Below, piece by piece: positions 16,286 to 23,926 of a DNA stretch of 41,339 nt. The position numbers and the translations under genes are program-made. The notes beneath the pieces are model-generated. The model was not told where the DNA came from. It saw only the letters and a program-made list of their open reading frames with translations, and ran no database searches. Position 1 is the stretch's first letter. Each line of letters opens with the position of its first letter. The stretch is taken from assembly GCA_031549965.1 (NCBI GenBank), contig JAVBPB010000142.1:1-41339 (forward strand), read 5' to 3'. The stretch is from JAVBPB01 sp031549965 (lineage in GTDB: Bacteria; Bacillota; Clostridia; Lachnospirales; Lachnospiraceae).

Positions 16286-17347
16286 ATGAGTAAAAAGACA
16301 ATAGCAGTATTATTTGGTGGACAGTCATCAGAACATGAAGTATCATTGGTATCAGCTACAACAATAATTGCTAATATAAATAAAGACAGCTATGATGTAA
16401 TAATGATAGGAATAACTAAAGATGGAAGATGGTTAAAGATTGATAATGTTGAAGATCTTAAGTCGGGACAATGGATAAATAGTAAGTATACAGCAATAAT
16501 CTCACCTGATTCTAGTCATAAGGGGCTATTAATACTAAGTGAAAAAAGTTATGAAATAAAAAATATAGATGTAGTATTTCCTGTACTGCATGGGAAAAAT
16601 GGTGAAGATGGAACCGTACAAGGGTTATTTGAACTGGCAGGCATTCCATATGTAGGATGCGGAGTACTTGCATCCAGCGTTTCAATGGATAAAATATCTA
16701 CTAAAATTATAGTTGAATCATTAGGTATCAGACAGGCGAAATATGTAGCCATTACAGGGTATGACGAAAAGGATATAATGGATTATGTCAGTAGGATTGA
16801 AGAAAAACTTAACTATCCCGTATTTGTGAAACCATCAAATGCAGGATCATCAAGGGGAGTATCAAAGGCACATAACAAAGAAGAATTAATAACAGCTTTA
16901 AAGTTTGCTAAAGAACATGATAGAAGAATCTTAGTTGAAGAAACAATTGTCGGCAGAGAGGTAGAGTGTGCAGTACTTGGAGGAAGTAATCCAAAAGCCT
17001 CCAGAGTTGGAGAAATAATTGCAGCAGCAGAATTTTATGACTATGATGCAAAATACAATAACGATGATTCCAAAACAATAATTACACCAGACTTTCCTGA
17101 AGGAATAGAGGATAAAATTCGAGATAATGCAATGGAAATCTTTAAGGCAGTAGGAGGATATGGACTATCAAGAGTAGATTTTTTCTTAGAAAAAGAAACT
17201 AATCAAATTGTATTTAATGAAACAAACACACTCCCTGGATTTACTTCAATAAGTATGTATCCAATGCTTTGGGAGTCTATGGGACTTGGAAAACCTCAAT
17301 TAGTTGAAAAGCTTATACAATTTGCATTTGTAAGAGATAAGGACTAA
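16286..17347 (+). CDS. ddl: D-alanine--D-alanine ligase
   Basis: 353 aa, full length, cytosolic ATP-grasp enzyme that makes the D-Ala-D-Ala dipeptide of peptidoglycan. Seen are the N-terminal VLFGGQSSEHEVSLVSA, the VFPVLHGKNGEDGTVQGLFE loop, the ATP-grasp lysine segment (FVKPSNAGSSRGVSK) and the metal-binding end (SRVDFFLE..VFNETNTLPGFTSISMYP). The ligase Y/F selectivity residue was not analysed, so a D-Ala-D-Lac variant is not formally excluded, although the neighbours are ordinary wall genes. AAAGGA precedes the ATG. murI starts 10 nt after its stop. Confidence 0.95.
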   Translation: MSKKTIAVLFGGQSSEHEVSLVSATTIIANINKDSYDVIMIGITKDGRWLKIDNVEDLKSGQWINSKYTAIISPDSSHKGLLILSEKSYEIKNIDVVFPVLHGKNGEDGTVQGLFELAGIPYVGCGVLASSVSMDKISTKIIVESLGIRQAKYVAITGYDEKDIMDYVSRIEEKLNYPVFVKPSNAGSSRGVSKAHNKEELITALKFAKEHDRRILVEETIVGREVECAVLGGSNPKASRVGEIIAAAEFYDYDAKYNNDDSKTIITPDFPEGIEDKIRDNAMEIFKAVGGYGLSRVDFFLEKETNQIVFNETNTLPGFTSISMYPMLWESMGLGKPQLVEKLIQFAFVRDKD

Positions 17348-17357
17348 GGAGGAGATT

Positions 17358-18158
17358 ATGTTGAATAATTCACCAATAGGTGTATTTGATTCAGGAGTGG
17401 GAGGACTTACAGTAGTAAGAGAGATTATGAGGCAATTGCCCAGTGAAGACATAATCTATTTTGGAGACACAGCAAGAGTGCCATATGGCTCAAAATCAAA
17501 AGAAACCGTAATTAGATATTCAAAGCAAATAGTATCTTTTTTACAATCTAACAATGTAAAGACAATAGTAGTAGCATGTAATACTGCAAGTGCATTTGCA
17601 TTAGAAGCTATTAAAAAGGATATAAACATACCTGTAATAGATGTAGTAAGACCAGGAGCAAAAGTGGCAGCAGAAACAACAAAAAATGGAGTAATAGGAA
17701 TAATTGGAACAGAAGGAACCATTAATAGCAGGGTATATAATGAATACATAATAAGCAGAAACAAAAACTTAAATGTCATAGGAAAAGCTTGTCCTTTGTT
17801 TGTACCGTTGGTAGAAGAAGGCTTCATAAATGACCATGTAACCGATGAAATTGCATCAAGATATCTCAATGACCTTATAAAAATGAATATAGATACCCTT
17901 GTGCTTGGATGTACCCATTATCCTATACTAATAGAAACAATAAGTAAATTAGTGGGAAAAGATGTTAGTTTAGTAAATCCTGCCTCAGAAACCACAAATG
18001 CCCTAAAGGAACTGCTATCAGAAAACCAAATGTTAAACCACAGCCACCAAGGCACTTACAAATTCTTTGTCAGCGACAGTGCAGAAAAATTTAAAAACCT
18101 GTCCAGTACCATCTTATCCTATGATGTAGAAGATGTAACCAGCGTAAAATTAGAATAA
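17358..18158 (+). CDS. murI: glutamate racemase
   Basis: 266 aa. It makes D-glutamate for peptidoglycan by a two-base mechanism. The two catalytic cysteines sit in VVACNTASAFAL and VLGCTHYPIL, and the N-terminal IGVFDSGVGGLTVVREI and FGDTARVPYGSKS are family signatures. AAGGAGG overlaps the end of ddl, so the two genes are translated from one message supplying consecutive wall precursors. The DUF1934 gene follows after 31 nt. Confidence 0.96.
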   Translation: MLNNSPIGVFDSGVGGLTVVREIMRQLPSEDIIYFGDTARVPYGSKSKETVIRYSKQIVSFLQSNNVKTIVVACNTASAFALEAIKKDINIPVIDVVRPGAKVAAETTKNGVIGIIGTEGTINSRVYNEYIISRNKNLNVIGKACPLFVPLVEEGFINDHVTDEIASRYLNDLIKMNIDTLVLGCTHYPILIETISKLVGKDVSLVNPASETTNALKELLSENQMLNHSHQGTYKFFVSDSAEKFKNLSSTILSYDVEDVTSVKLE

Positions 18159-18189
18159 AGTAAATATCCAAAAGACAACGAGGTGCTAA

Positions 18190-18621
18190 ATGACTAAAGA
18201 TATACTAGTATCCATATCTGGTCTTCAATATGACATAGATGAAGATGAGCCGGTTGAAATTGTTACAGTAGGTAACTACTATTATCAAAACAACAAGCAT
18301 TATATCATCTACGACGAGGTAATTAAAGATATTGAAGGAATAACAAAGAATACAATAAAAATAAATAGTAAAAAAATTGACATTCTAAAAAAGGGAGTAA
18401 ATAATGTTCACATGGAATTTGAACAAGGCAAAAAAAACATGACCTACTACAACACTCCGTATGGCGATCTCCTAATAAGTGTCAATACCACCCAAATAGA
18501 ACTAATAGAACTGGAAAACTATATTAATGTAAAAGTAAACTATGGATTGGAAGTAAATTACACATATGTATCAGATTGTTCCATAGAAATAAATATCAAA
18601 GCATTGCAAAATAGGTCTTGA
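18190..18621 (+). CDS. DUF1934 / YwiB-like protein
   Basis: 143 aa, predicted beta-barrel of the calycin-like DUF1934 family. Visible family features are the opening ILVSISGLQYD, alternating beta strands, and the TYYNTPYGDLLISVNTTQIE segment. Function unknown. It ends the ddl-murI transcript, and a GAGGTG ribosome site precedes the ATG. A branched RNA-like structure and a terminator lie downstream. Confidence 0.8.
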   Translation: MTKDILVSISGLQYDIDEDEPVEIVTVGNYYYQNNKHYIIYDEVIKDIEGITKNTIKINSKKIDILKKGVNNVHMEFEQGKKNMTYYNTPYGDLLISVNTTQIELIELENYINVKVNYGLEVNYTYVSDCSIEINIKALQNRS

Positions 18622-18679
18622 AATTATTAATTTAAATATGACATAATATAAGCAAAGATAACTATAAATAGTCGTCTTA

Positions 18680-18755
18680 AAGGGTAATATGAAAGAGAGT
18701 GCGTGAACACTCCCTTGTCATAACATAGTGTTAGCAGTATTATGACTGAACCCTT
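18680..18755 (+). ncRNA. candidate structured RNA before a terminator
   Basis: An outer stem AAGGGT (18680-18685) / ACCCTT (18750-18755) encloses two hairpins: GAGAGTG/CACTCCC (about 18695-18714) and TCATAA/TTATGA (about 18718-18745). This gives a three-way-junction layout, followed at 18771 by a terminator. A weak promoter-like TTGAAA (18619) and CATAAT (about 18643) lies upstream. I do not recognise an RNA family. Confidence 0.35.
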
Positions 18756-18770
18756 AATTTATTAATCGGG

Positions 18771-18812
18771 AAAAAATAAGCCATACCGTGCTGGGGTGGC
18801 TTATTTTTTTTT
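18771..18812 (+). terminator. terminator after the ddl-murI-DUF1934 operon
   Basis: AAAATAAGCCA (18773-18783) pairs with TGGCTTATTTT (18797-18807), with inner CC/GG pairs and a T9 tail. Confidence 0.9.
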
Positions 18813-18888
18813 GTTTTTATTAGTTATGTAAATTATCACCACTGTAAGAATTAAATATATCAATTCAAAATCAGATAGAGTAATCGTC

Positions 18889-18920
18889 AAAAAAAGATGC
18901 CAACTTAAGCATCTTTTTTT
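18889..18920 (-). terminator. terminator overlapping the stop of the minus-strand gene
   Basis: AAAAAAAGATGC (18889-18900) and GCATCTTTTTTT (18909-18920). The stop codon of the 154-aa gene (18905-18907) lies in the loop. Confidence 0.8.
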
Positions 18921-19369
18921 GGTCTTTTAAATTTACTTGTAATATTTTGCATAAAGGACTTCTTTTTTTCAGGAGCAGTAAGATTACCTCTTAAGCCTTT
19001 AACGTCCATAATGTAGATTCCGCTTACCAAAGCCTTAACTTCTTGTTTAACTGGAATCAAATCAAATATCTTTTCATCACAGATAAGTGACATAACCTTA
19101 GGACCTACTTTAGCCTTTACAATAGGCATCTTAGTACCACGTAAGTATTTAGGTGTTTGTTCTACAACCATTTTAGGGAGATTAGTATCTTTTAATTTCA
19201 TACGCTTTTTATCAATTATCAGCATAGAAACATTTTGTGCAGACTCTCTAAGCTGAGCTTGCTGTGCATTAGATTTTTTTTGCATTCTAGTACCATATAT
19301 TCCTAAACCTATAAGTAAAATCAATAAAACAGCGAAAACAATTAATGAAACAATTAACCAAGTACTCAA
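18905..19369 (-). CDS. unknown single-pass membrane protein
   Basis: 154 aa. One N-terminal transmembrane helix (about 3-24, WLIVSLIVFAVLLILLIGLG) is followed by a basic cytosolic region. The body has beta-strand-like stretches (NVSMLIIDKKRMKLKD, VKAKVGPKVMSLICDEKIFD, VKALVSGIYIMDVKGLRG), and the end is Lys-rich. I do not recognise a named family. The AAAGGAGG site directs TTG 19369 as start; the frame upstream to ATG 19390 includes the ribosome site itself and is rejected. It follows plsC on the same strand after about 70 nt, so an envelope-linked role is plausible but unproven. Confidence 0.75.
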   Translation of the reverse strand: MSTWLIVSLIVFAVLLILLIGLGIYGTRMQKKSNAQQAQLRESAQNVSMLIIDKKRMKLKDTNLPKMVVEQTPKYLRGTKMPIVKAKVGPKVMSLICDEKIFDLIPVKQEVKALVSGIYIMDVKGLRGNLTAPEKKKSFMQNITSKFKRPKKDA

Positions 19370-19442
19370 AATTATACCTCCTTTTTCCAAATCGTAATAA
19401 TACTATTGTACCATCTATTAATAAAAAATGAAATACTTAAAT

Positions 19443-20171
19443 TTAAATTAAATCATTATTTTTAATAAGCATATCTTTAATAATATTTTGAGTATAAGAG
19501 CCTAAAAACTTTTTCTCTTCTTTTGTAAGGTCATTAACATAGATAGGTTTACCATATTCAATAATTACATGAGCCTTTTTTACCCAGTTACCATTCTTTT
19601 CAAACAGTGATTCAGTATTAGTAAATGCTACCGGAATTATAGGGCATCCTGTTTTTTCTGCCATTTTTAAACTGCCCTCTTTAAATTCAAACATTTCATC
19701 AGTTGGGTTACGGGTTCCTTCGGGGCAAATAAACATTGAATATCCCCCTTTAATATAATCAATTCCAGTTAACATTGTTTTTAAACCTGCACGCATATCA
19801 TCTCTGTCTAGGAATAAACAGTTGATAAATTGCATCCATATTCTTAGAAAAGGAATCTTTGCCATCTCTTTTTTTGCAATAAATCCAGCCCAAGTAGGAA
19901 CTGTAGCTAAACCTAAAACAATATCAAAATAACTTCTGTGGTTTGATACATAAAGGTAAGTTCCACTTTTGTCAATATTTTCCCTTCCTAAAACAGTATA
20001 CTTGCCGCCAGTAATTAAAAGTACAATCTTAATGGCAAATCGGACTATATGATAAGAGTTTACTGCTCTAAGTTGTTTATTAAACTTGCCAATAATAATT
20101 TCAACTAAAAATAATGGAATACTTATTATAAAGAATAAAATCAAAAATATCCCTACAATAATAGTACGCAT
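19443..20171 (-). CDS. plsC: 1-acyl-sn-glycerol-3-phosphate acyltransferase
   Basis: 242 aa. It transfers a second acyl chain to lysophosphatidic acid at the inner membrane face. An N-terminal hydrophobic segment (about 1-25) precedes the catalytic motif NHRSYFD (HX4D). The substrate motif FICPEGTR and the closing PIIPVAFTN are also seen. AAAGGAGG just before ATG 20171 sets the start; the 15 extra codons upstream include that site. A consensus-like promoter and a large hairpin precede the gene. A second plsC paralogue lies at 27649-28383. Confidence 0.93.
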   Translation of the reverse strand: MRTIIVGIFLILFFIISIPLFLVEIIIGKFNKQLRAVNSYHIVRFAIKIVLLITGGKYTVLGRENIDKSGTYLYVSNHRSYFDIVLGLATVPTWAGFIAKKEMAKIPFLRIWMQFINCLFLDRDDMRAGLKTMLTGIDYIKGGYSMFICPEGTRNPTDEMFEFKEGSLKMAEKTGCPIIPVAFTNTESLFEKNGNWVKKAHVIIEYGKPIYVNDLTKEEKKFLGSYTQNIIKDMLIKNNDLI

Positions 20172-20205
20172 AAGAAACCTCCTTTTGGGCATAAATAAAA
20201 TAAGA

Positions 20206-20244
20206 AATGATTTCATTATTAAGTATCCTTAAAATGAAATCATT
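20206..20244 (-). promoter_or_regulatory. hairpin at the start of the plsC leader
   Basis: AATGATTTCATT (20206-20217) pairs with AATGAAATCATT (20233-20244). An inner TTAAG/CTTAA stem closes on loop TATC, about 17 bp in all. It begins near the predicted transcription start, so it may be an operator or a structured 5' end. Confidence 0.55.
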
Positions 20245-20247
20245 CCT

Positions 20248-20277
20248 ATTATAACATATTACAACATAAGGCTGCAA
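20248..20277 (-). promoter_or_regulatory. plsC promoter
   Basis: On the minus strand, TTGCAG (20272-20277), an 18-bp spacer and TATAAT (20248-20253). Confidence 0.6.
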
Positions 20278-20301
20278 TATAAATATTAAAATATGTAGGG
20301 A

Positions 20302-21825
20302 CTATTTCCTACCAAAAAGTTCAACCGTGCGATTGATTTCTTTAGCCAATTCTTTAGTTAATACATCCTCTTTAAATCTCCATGCCCAGTTATTATCAGC
20401 TACTCCAGGAGTATTCATTCTAGCCTTAGTACCAAGGCTTAGATAATCTTGAAAAGGAACAATAGCAAACTTAGCTACACAACCAAGACAAACTCTTATA
20501 AAATCCCAGCTTACATTTTCTGCATCTGTATGCATATATTTTTTGATTTTAATTTTAGAAGCTCTTGAAGCACCTTTATACCATCCAAGTGTAGTATCAT
20601 TGTCATGAGTTCCTGTGTAACAAACACAATTTTCGTTGTAATAATGTGGGAGAAAATCATTCTCTTCAGTATTATCAAAACCAAATTGAAGCACCTTCAT
20701 TCCAGGAAAATTAAATGTGTCACGTAGTTTAAGAACCTCTGGAGTAATTAATCCTAAATCTTCAGCTATAATTGGAAGATTCTCACCTAATTCTTTTTCA
20801 ATTGCATAGAATAAATCTTCACAAGGCCCTTTAAGCCATTTACCATTTATTGCAGTTTTTTCACCATATGGAATAGCCCAATATGCTTCAAATCCTCTGA
20901 AATGGTCAATTCTAAGGTAATCTACCATAGTAAGCTGACTTTTAATGCGGTTAATCCACCATGCATATCCTTCTTTTTTATTAGCTTCCCAATCATATAA
21001 AGGATTACCCCACAACTGACCGGTAGCACTAAAATAATCTGGTGGAACTCCTGCAACAACAGTTGGAAAGCCTTTAGAATCTAACTGGAACAATTCTTTA
21101 TTAGCCCAAACATCAGAGCTGTCTGATGAAACAAAGATAGGAATGTCACCAACTACTTTTATTCCCTTTTTATTAGCGTATTCTTTTAATTTATACCATT
21201 CTCTAAAGAAGATAAATTGAATAAAATTATAGTATTTAATACTTTCTTCAAACTCTTTTTGCCATGTTTCTTTAGATTCTTCAGTTGGGAATTTATATTT
21301 CTTTTTCCAATCCAGCCATGAAACTCCTCCATGAAAATCTTTTATTGACATAAATAATGAATAATCCAATAACCAAGAGTTTTCCTTTTTACAAAATGTT
21401 TCATATTCAGAAATTAATTTTTTGTTTTTAGTCACTAAGAATCTGCCAAAAGCCTTTTTCAATAATTCAGTCTTAAAAATTATAGCAGGGCCATAATCAA
21501 CTTTAAGGGCGTTCCATTTTGGCATAGACTTTAAATCAGACTTAGTTAGTAATTCAAGGCTAAGTAAATCATCTGGGCTTATGATTAGTGGTTGACCTGC
21601 AAAAGATGAAAAAGACTGATAAGGAGAATCTCCATATCCGGTTGGTCCCAACGGTAAAAGTTGCCATAATTTTTGTCCTGAACTTGCTAGAAAGTCAATA
21701 AATTTATATGCCCCTTCTCCAAGATCTCCAATTCCATATGGGCTTGGAAATGAAGTTGGGTGTGCTAATATACCTGCAAAACGATTGCTTCCACCCACTC
21801 TAGATTCTACTGATTTTTCGCTCAT
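20302..21825 (-). CDS. malQ: 4-alpha-glucanotransferase (amylomaltase)
   Basis: 507 aa, GH77 family, full length. It transfers alpha-1,4-glucan segments between maltodextrins and releases glucose. Family stretches are GILAHPTSFPSPYGIGDLGE, WQLLPLGPTGYGDSPYQSFS, the nucleophile region VDYLRIDHFRGFEAYWAIP, the acid/base region LPIIAEDLGLITPEV and CYTGTHDNDTTLGWY. A GGAGG site precedes the ATG. It has its own promoter with a LacI-type operator just downstream of the -10, so sugar-responsive or catabolite repression is expected. No mal transporter genes are adjacent. Confidence 0.96.
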   Translation of the reverse strand: MSEKSVESRVGGSNRFAGILAHPTSFPSPYGIGDLGEGAYKFIDFLASSGQKLWQLLPLGPTGYGDSPYQSFSSFAGQPLIISPDDLLSLELLTKSDLKSMPKWNALKVDYGPAIIFKTELLKKAFGRFLVTKNKKLISEYETFCKKENSWLLDYSLFMSIKDFHGGVSWLDWKKKYKFPTEESKETWQKEFEESIKYYNFIQFIFFREWYKLKEYANKKGIKVVGDIPIFVSSDSSDVWANKELFQLDSKGFPTVVAGVPPDYFSATGQLWGNPLYDWEANKKEGYAWWINRIKSQLTMVDYLRIDHFRGFEAYWAIPYGEKTAINGKWLKGPCEDLFYAIEKELGENLPIIAEDLGLITPEVLKLRDTFNFPGMKVLQFGFDNTEENDFLPHYYNENCVCYTGTHDNDTTLGWYKGASRASKIKIKKYMHTDAENVSWDFIRVCLGCVAKFAIVPFQDYLSLGTKARMNTPGVADNNWAWRFKEDVLTKELAKEINRTVELFGRK

Positions 21826-21869
21826 TATATCCTCCTACTTCATGCAATAAATGCATTTTAAACAAAATT

Positions 21870-21883
21870 TTGAAACGTTTCAA
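21870..21883 (-). promoter_or_regulatory. LacI/CcpA-type operator at malQ
   Basis: The perfect palindrome TTGAAACGTTTCAA has the central AACGTT of LacI-family sites (cre-like). It lies about 12 bp downstream of the -10 box, a repressing position. Confidence 0.7.
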
Positions 21884-21894
21884 TTTATAATAAT

Positions 21895-21923
21895 ATTATA
21901 CAAAACAAAACGAAAAAATACAA
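21895..21923 (-). promoter_or_regulatory. malQ promoter
   Basis: On the minus strand, TTGTAT (21918-21923), a 17-bp spacer and TATAAT (21895-21900). Confidence 0.7.
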
Positions 21924-22076
21924 GTATAATCTATACAATTTTTGCAAAAATTATTTGGTTTGGATAATAATTTTATAGATTTTAACAATAAAACCGAAAT
22001 TTTATTTGTTTCAAAAAGAAAGATTTTTCGGAACTGATTTTAATTTTAAGCTGATTAAAAAAAAGTAAATAAAGGG

Positions 22077-22139
22077 AAAAAATTAAGCCCATTAAAACGA
22101 ATATAAATACTTCCTACATTTTAATGGGCTTAATTTTTG
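22077..22139 (-). terminator. terminator of the VanY-like gene
   Basis: A 21-bp perfect inverted repeat (22077-22097 and 22119-22139, core TTAAGCCCATTAAAA) with A- and T-runs at its ends. The rest of the gap 21924-22160 is AT-rich with nothing further seen. Confidence 0.85.
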
Positions 22140-22160
22140 AAATTTAATTTACTACTCTAA

Positions 22161-23045
22161 TTATTCATCTGTAAGATTATCATATGACATTGCTTCTAAG
22201 TCGGAGGTGCGAGGCTCGATTTCAAAATACTCTTCAAGAGTTAAATCTTTTTCTGTAAGTACCTTAGCAAGCTCTTTACCCACATATCTAATATGCCAAG
22301 GCTCATAACTATATCCTGTAATTGAGGATTTTTCGGAGGGATAACGAACAATAAATCCGTATAGATAAGCATTTTCAGCAAGCCATATTCCTTCTTTAGT
22401 ACCGGCAAAAACATCTTCTAATTCGTTTCCAATTGAAGGAGTAGATACATCCATGGCAAGTCCCGTTTGATGCTCACTGTGACCTGGCTTTGCAGAATAC
22501 TTGTTAGTATATTCTTCACCTTTTTTCCTGACATTGCTTTTATAGATTTGATATTGTCTTTCATAGGAGCGGTATCCGGATATAGCACAAAGGGTAAGTC
22601 CTTCATCACTGGCCGCTTTAAACAACTCCTCAAGAGCCACAGCCGCATCCTTACGCAAATATTTATTTTCTGTAATTTTTTTTGATATAAATTTTACATT
22701 TGGTATAACTAGATCATCTGGAACATAATCTTGTGGCAAAGAAAAATCTTTATTAACCAGAAATAAAATATTGTCTGGAAATTCTGGTTTAATATTAATA
22801 ATCTTAGAATTATTAACTTTTGAGCTATTAACTTCTTGTATTTCAATTGTAACATCTTCATTTGCATTTTCTGTAACGTTTAATATATCATTATTCATAG
22901 GGGAATCCACCTGCATATTTTCTTCATTATAATAATATTCATTATCATAATTTTTATTACTTGCTTTGGTTGGAGCAGAAACATTAATATAATACATTAG
23001 ACTACATAAAAGCACAAAAGATAGTATGAGTATAATCTTTTTCAA
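22161..23045 (-). CDS. VanY-like D-alanyl-D-alanine carboxypeptidase
   Basis: 294 aa. An N-terminal hydrophobic helix (about 3-22) exports or anchors it. A polar N/E-rich linker follows, then a peptidase M15B (VanY) domain (about 125-275). Zinc and active-site motifs are intact: SAKPGHSEHQTGLAMDVS and EPWHIRYVG, plus the upstream SGYRSYERQ. It trims the terminal D-Ala of peptidoglycan stem peptides. The start is TTG 23045, preceded by AAAGGAAGTGAG. ATG 23093 has no ribosome site. Not linked to van resistance genes here, so housekeeping wall remodelling is more likely than glycopeptide resistance. Confidence 0.9.
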   Translation of the reverse strand: MKKIILILSFVLLCSLMYYINVSAPTKASNKNYDNEYYYNEENMQVDSPMNNDILNVTENANEDVTIEIQEVNSSKVNNSKIINIKPEFPDNILFLVNKDFSLPQDYVPDDLVIPNVKFISKKITENKYLRKDAAVALEELFKAASDEGLTLCAISGYRSYERQYQIYKSNVRKKGEEYTNKYSAKPGHSEHQTGLAMDVSTPSIGNELEDVFAGTKEGIWLAENAYLYGFIVRYPSEKSSITGYSYEPWHIRYVGKELAKVLTEKDLTLEEYFEIEPRTSDLEAMSYDNLTDE

Positions 23046-23170
23046 CTGCTCACTTCCTTTGTAAGATTTTTTGTTTGACTTTACATAAAACATTATATCA
23101 TAGTTAAAAAAAAAATCTACAGGAAATGATAAAAAAATATAGTTATATCTGTAAAGTCAAGAAGTGATTA

Positions 23171-23206
23171 CTAAGTATACCATATTATAAAATATAATAT
23201 ACTTAG
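23171..23206 (-). terminator. hairpin after the ABC module
   Basis: CTAAGTA..TATTATA pairs with TATAATA..TACTTAG. This AT-rich hairpin ends the four-gene minus-strand module; the T-run is poor. Confidence 0.4.
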
Positions 23207-23254
23207 CGGCTGATATTTGCACCAATACAAGGGGAGTGAGGAAAAAGGTTTTCT

Positions 23255-23914
23255 TTAAACTGCCAACTTGCCGTCATGGATTTCAATAATTTTATCGGCA
23301 TAGGCTGAAACATTAAGAGAATGGGTTACCACGATTATGCATTTATTACTATTATGGGCAAGCTTTTTTAAAGTATCCATAATAGCTGTTTCATTTTTGT
23401 GGTCAAGATTGCCGGTGGGTTCATCGGCAATTATCAGGTGGGGGTTATAGGATAAACTTCTGGCAATAGCCACCCTTTGCTGTTCACCGCCGGAAAGCTT
23501 AAGTATTTTACGATTAGCAGTTTCTTCATCAATTCCTACACTATTTAAGATTCGGTATCCGTCATGGACTTTATCCTTATTTTTATTTCCGCTTAGGCAC
23601 ATTGATAATAGAACATTTTCAAGGGCAGTATCATTTAAAAGAAGGTTGTAACTTTGAAAAATTACTCCGATTTCTTTTGAACGATAATTGTCCAGATTAA
23701 TTAGTCTTAAATCTTTCCCTTTATAAAATATTTCTCCTGCTGTATATCTTTGCAGTCCTGAAATAAGGGAGAGAAGAGTTGTTTTTCCTGAGCCGGATTC
23801 GCCTACAATAGCATAAAGCTTTCCGGTTTCAAAATCAGTACTTATATTATTTAGAACTTGTTTTGTATTTCCTTTATAAGAAAAAGATACGTTTTTCATA
23901 GTTAAAATAGACAT
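23255..23914 (-). CDS. ABC transporter ATPase (MacB/LolD type)
   Basis: 219 aa. Walker A is GESGSGKTTLLS, the Q-loop VIFQSYNLL, the signature LSGGEQQRVAIARSL, Walker B LIIADEPTGNLD, and the switch His VVTHS. All are intact. It powers the FtsX-like permease encoded 12 nt upstream. ATPases of this type serve MacB/VraF-like systems for peptide export, antibiotic sensing or cell-wall control. It is the last gene of the response regulator-kinase-permease-ATPase module. Confidence 0.93.
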   Translation of the reverse strand: MSILTMKNVSFSYKGNTKQVLNNISTDFETGKLYAIVGESGSGKTTLLSLISGLQRYTAGEIFYKGKDLRLINLDNYRSKEIGVIFQSYNLLLNDTALENVLLSMCLSGNKNKDKVHDGYRILNSVGIDEETANRKILKLSGGEQQRVAIARSLSYNPHLIIADEPTGNLDHKNETAIMDTLKKLAHNSNKCIIVVTHSLNVSAYADKIIEIHDGKLAV

Positions 23915-23926
23915 TTGTGACCCTCC

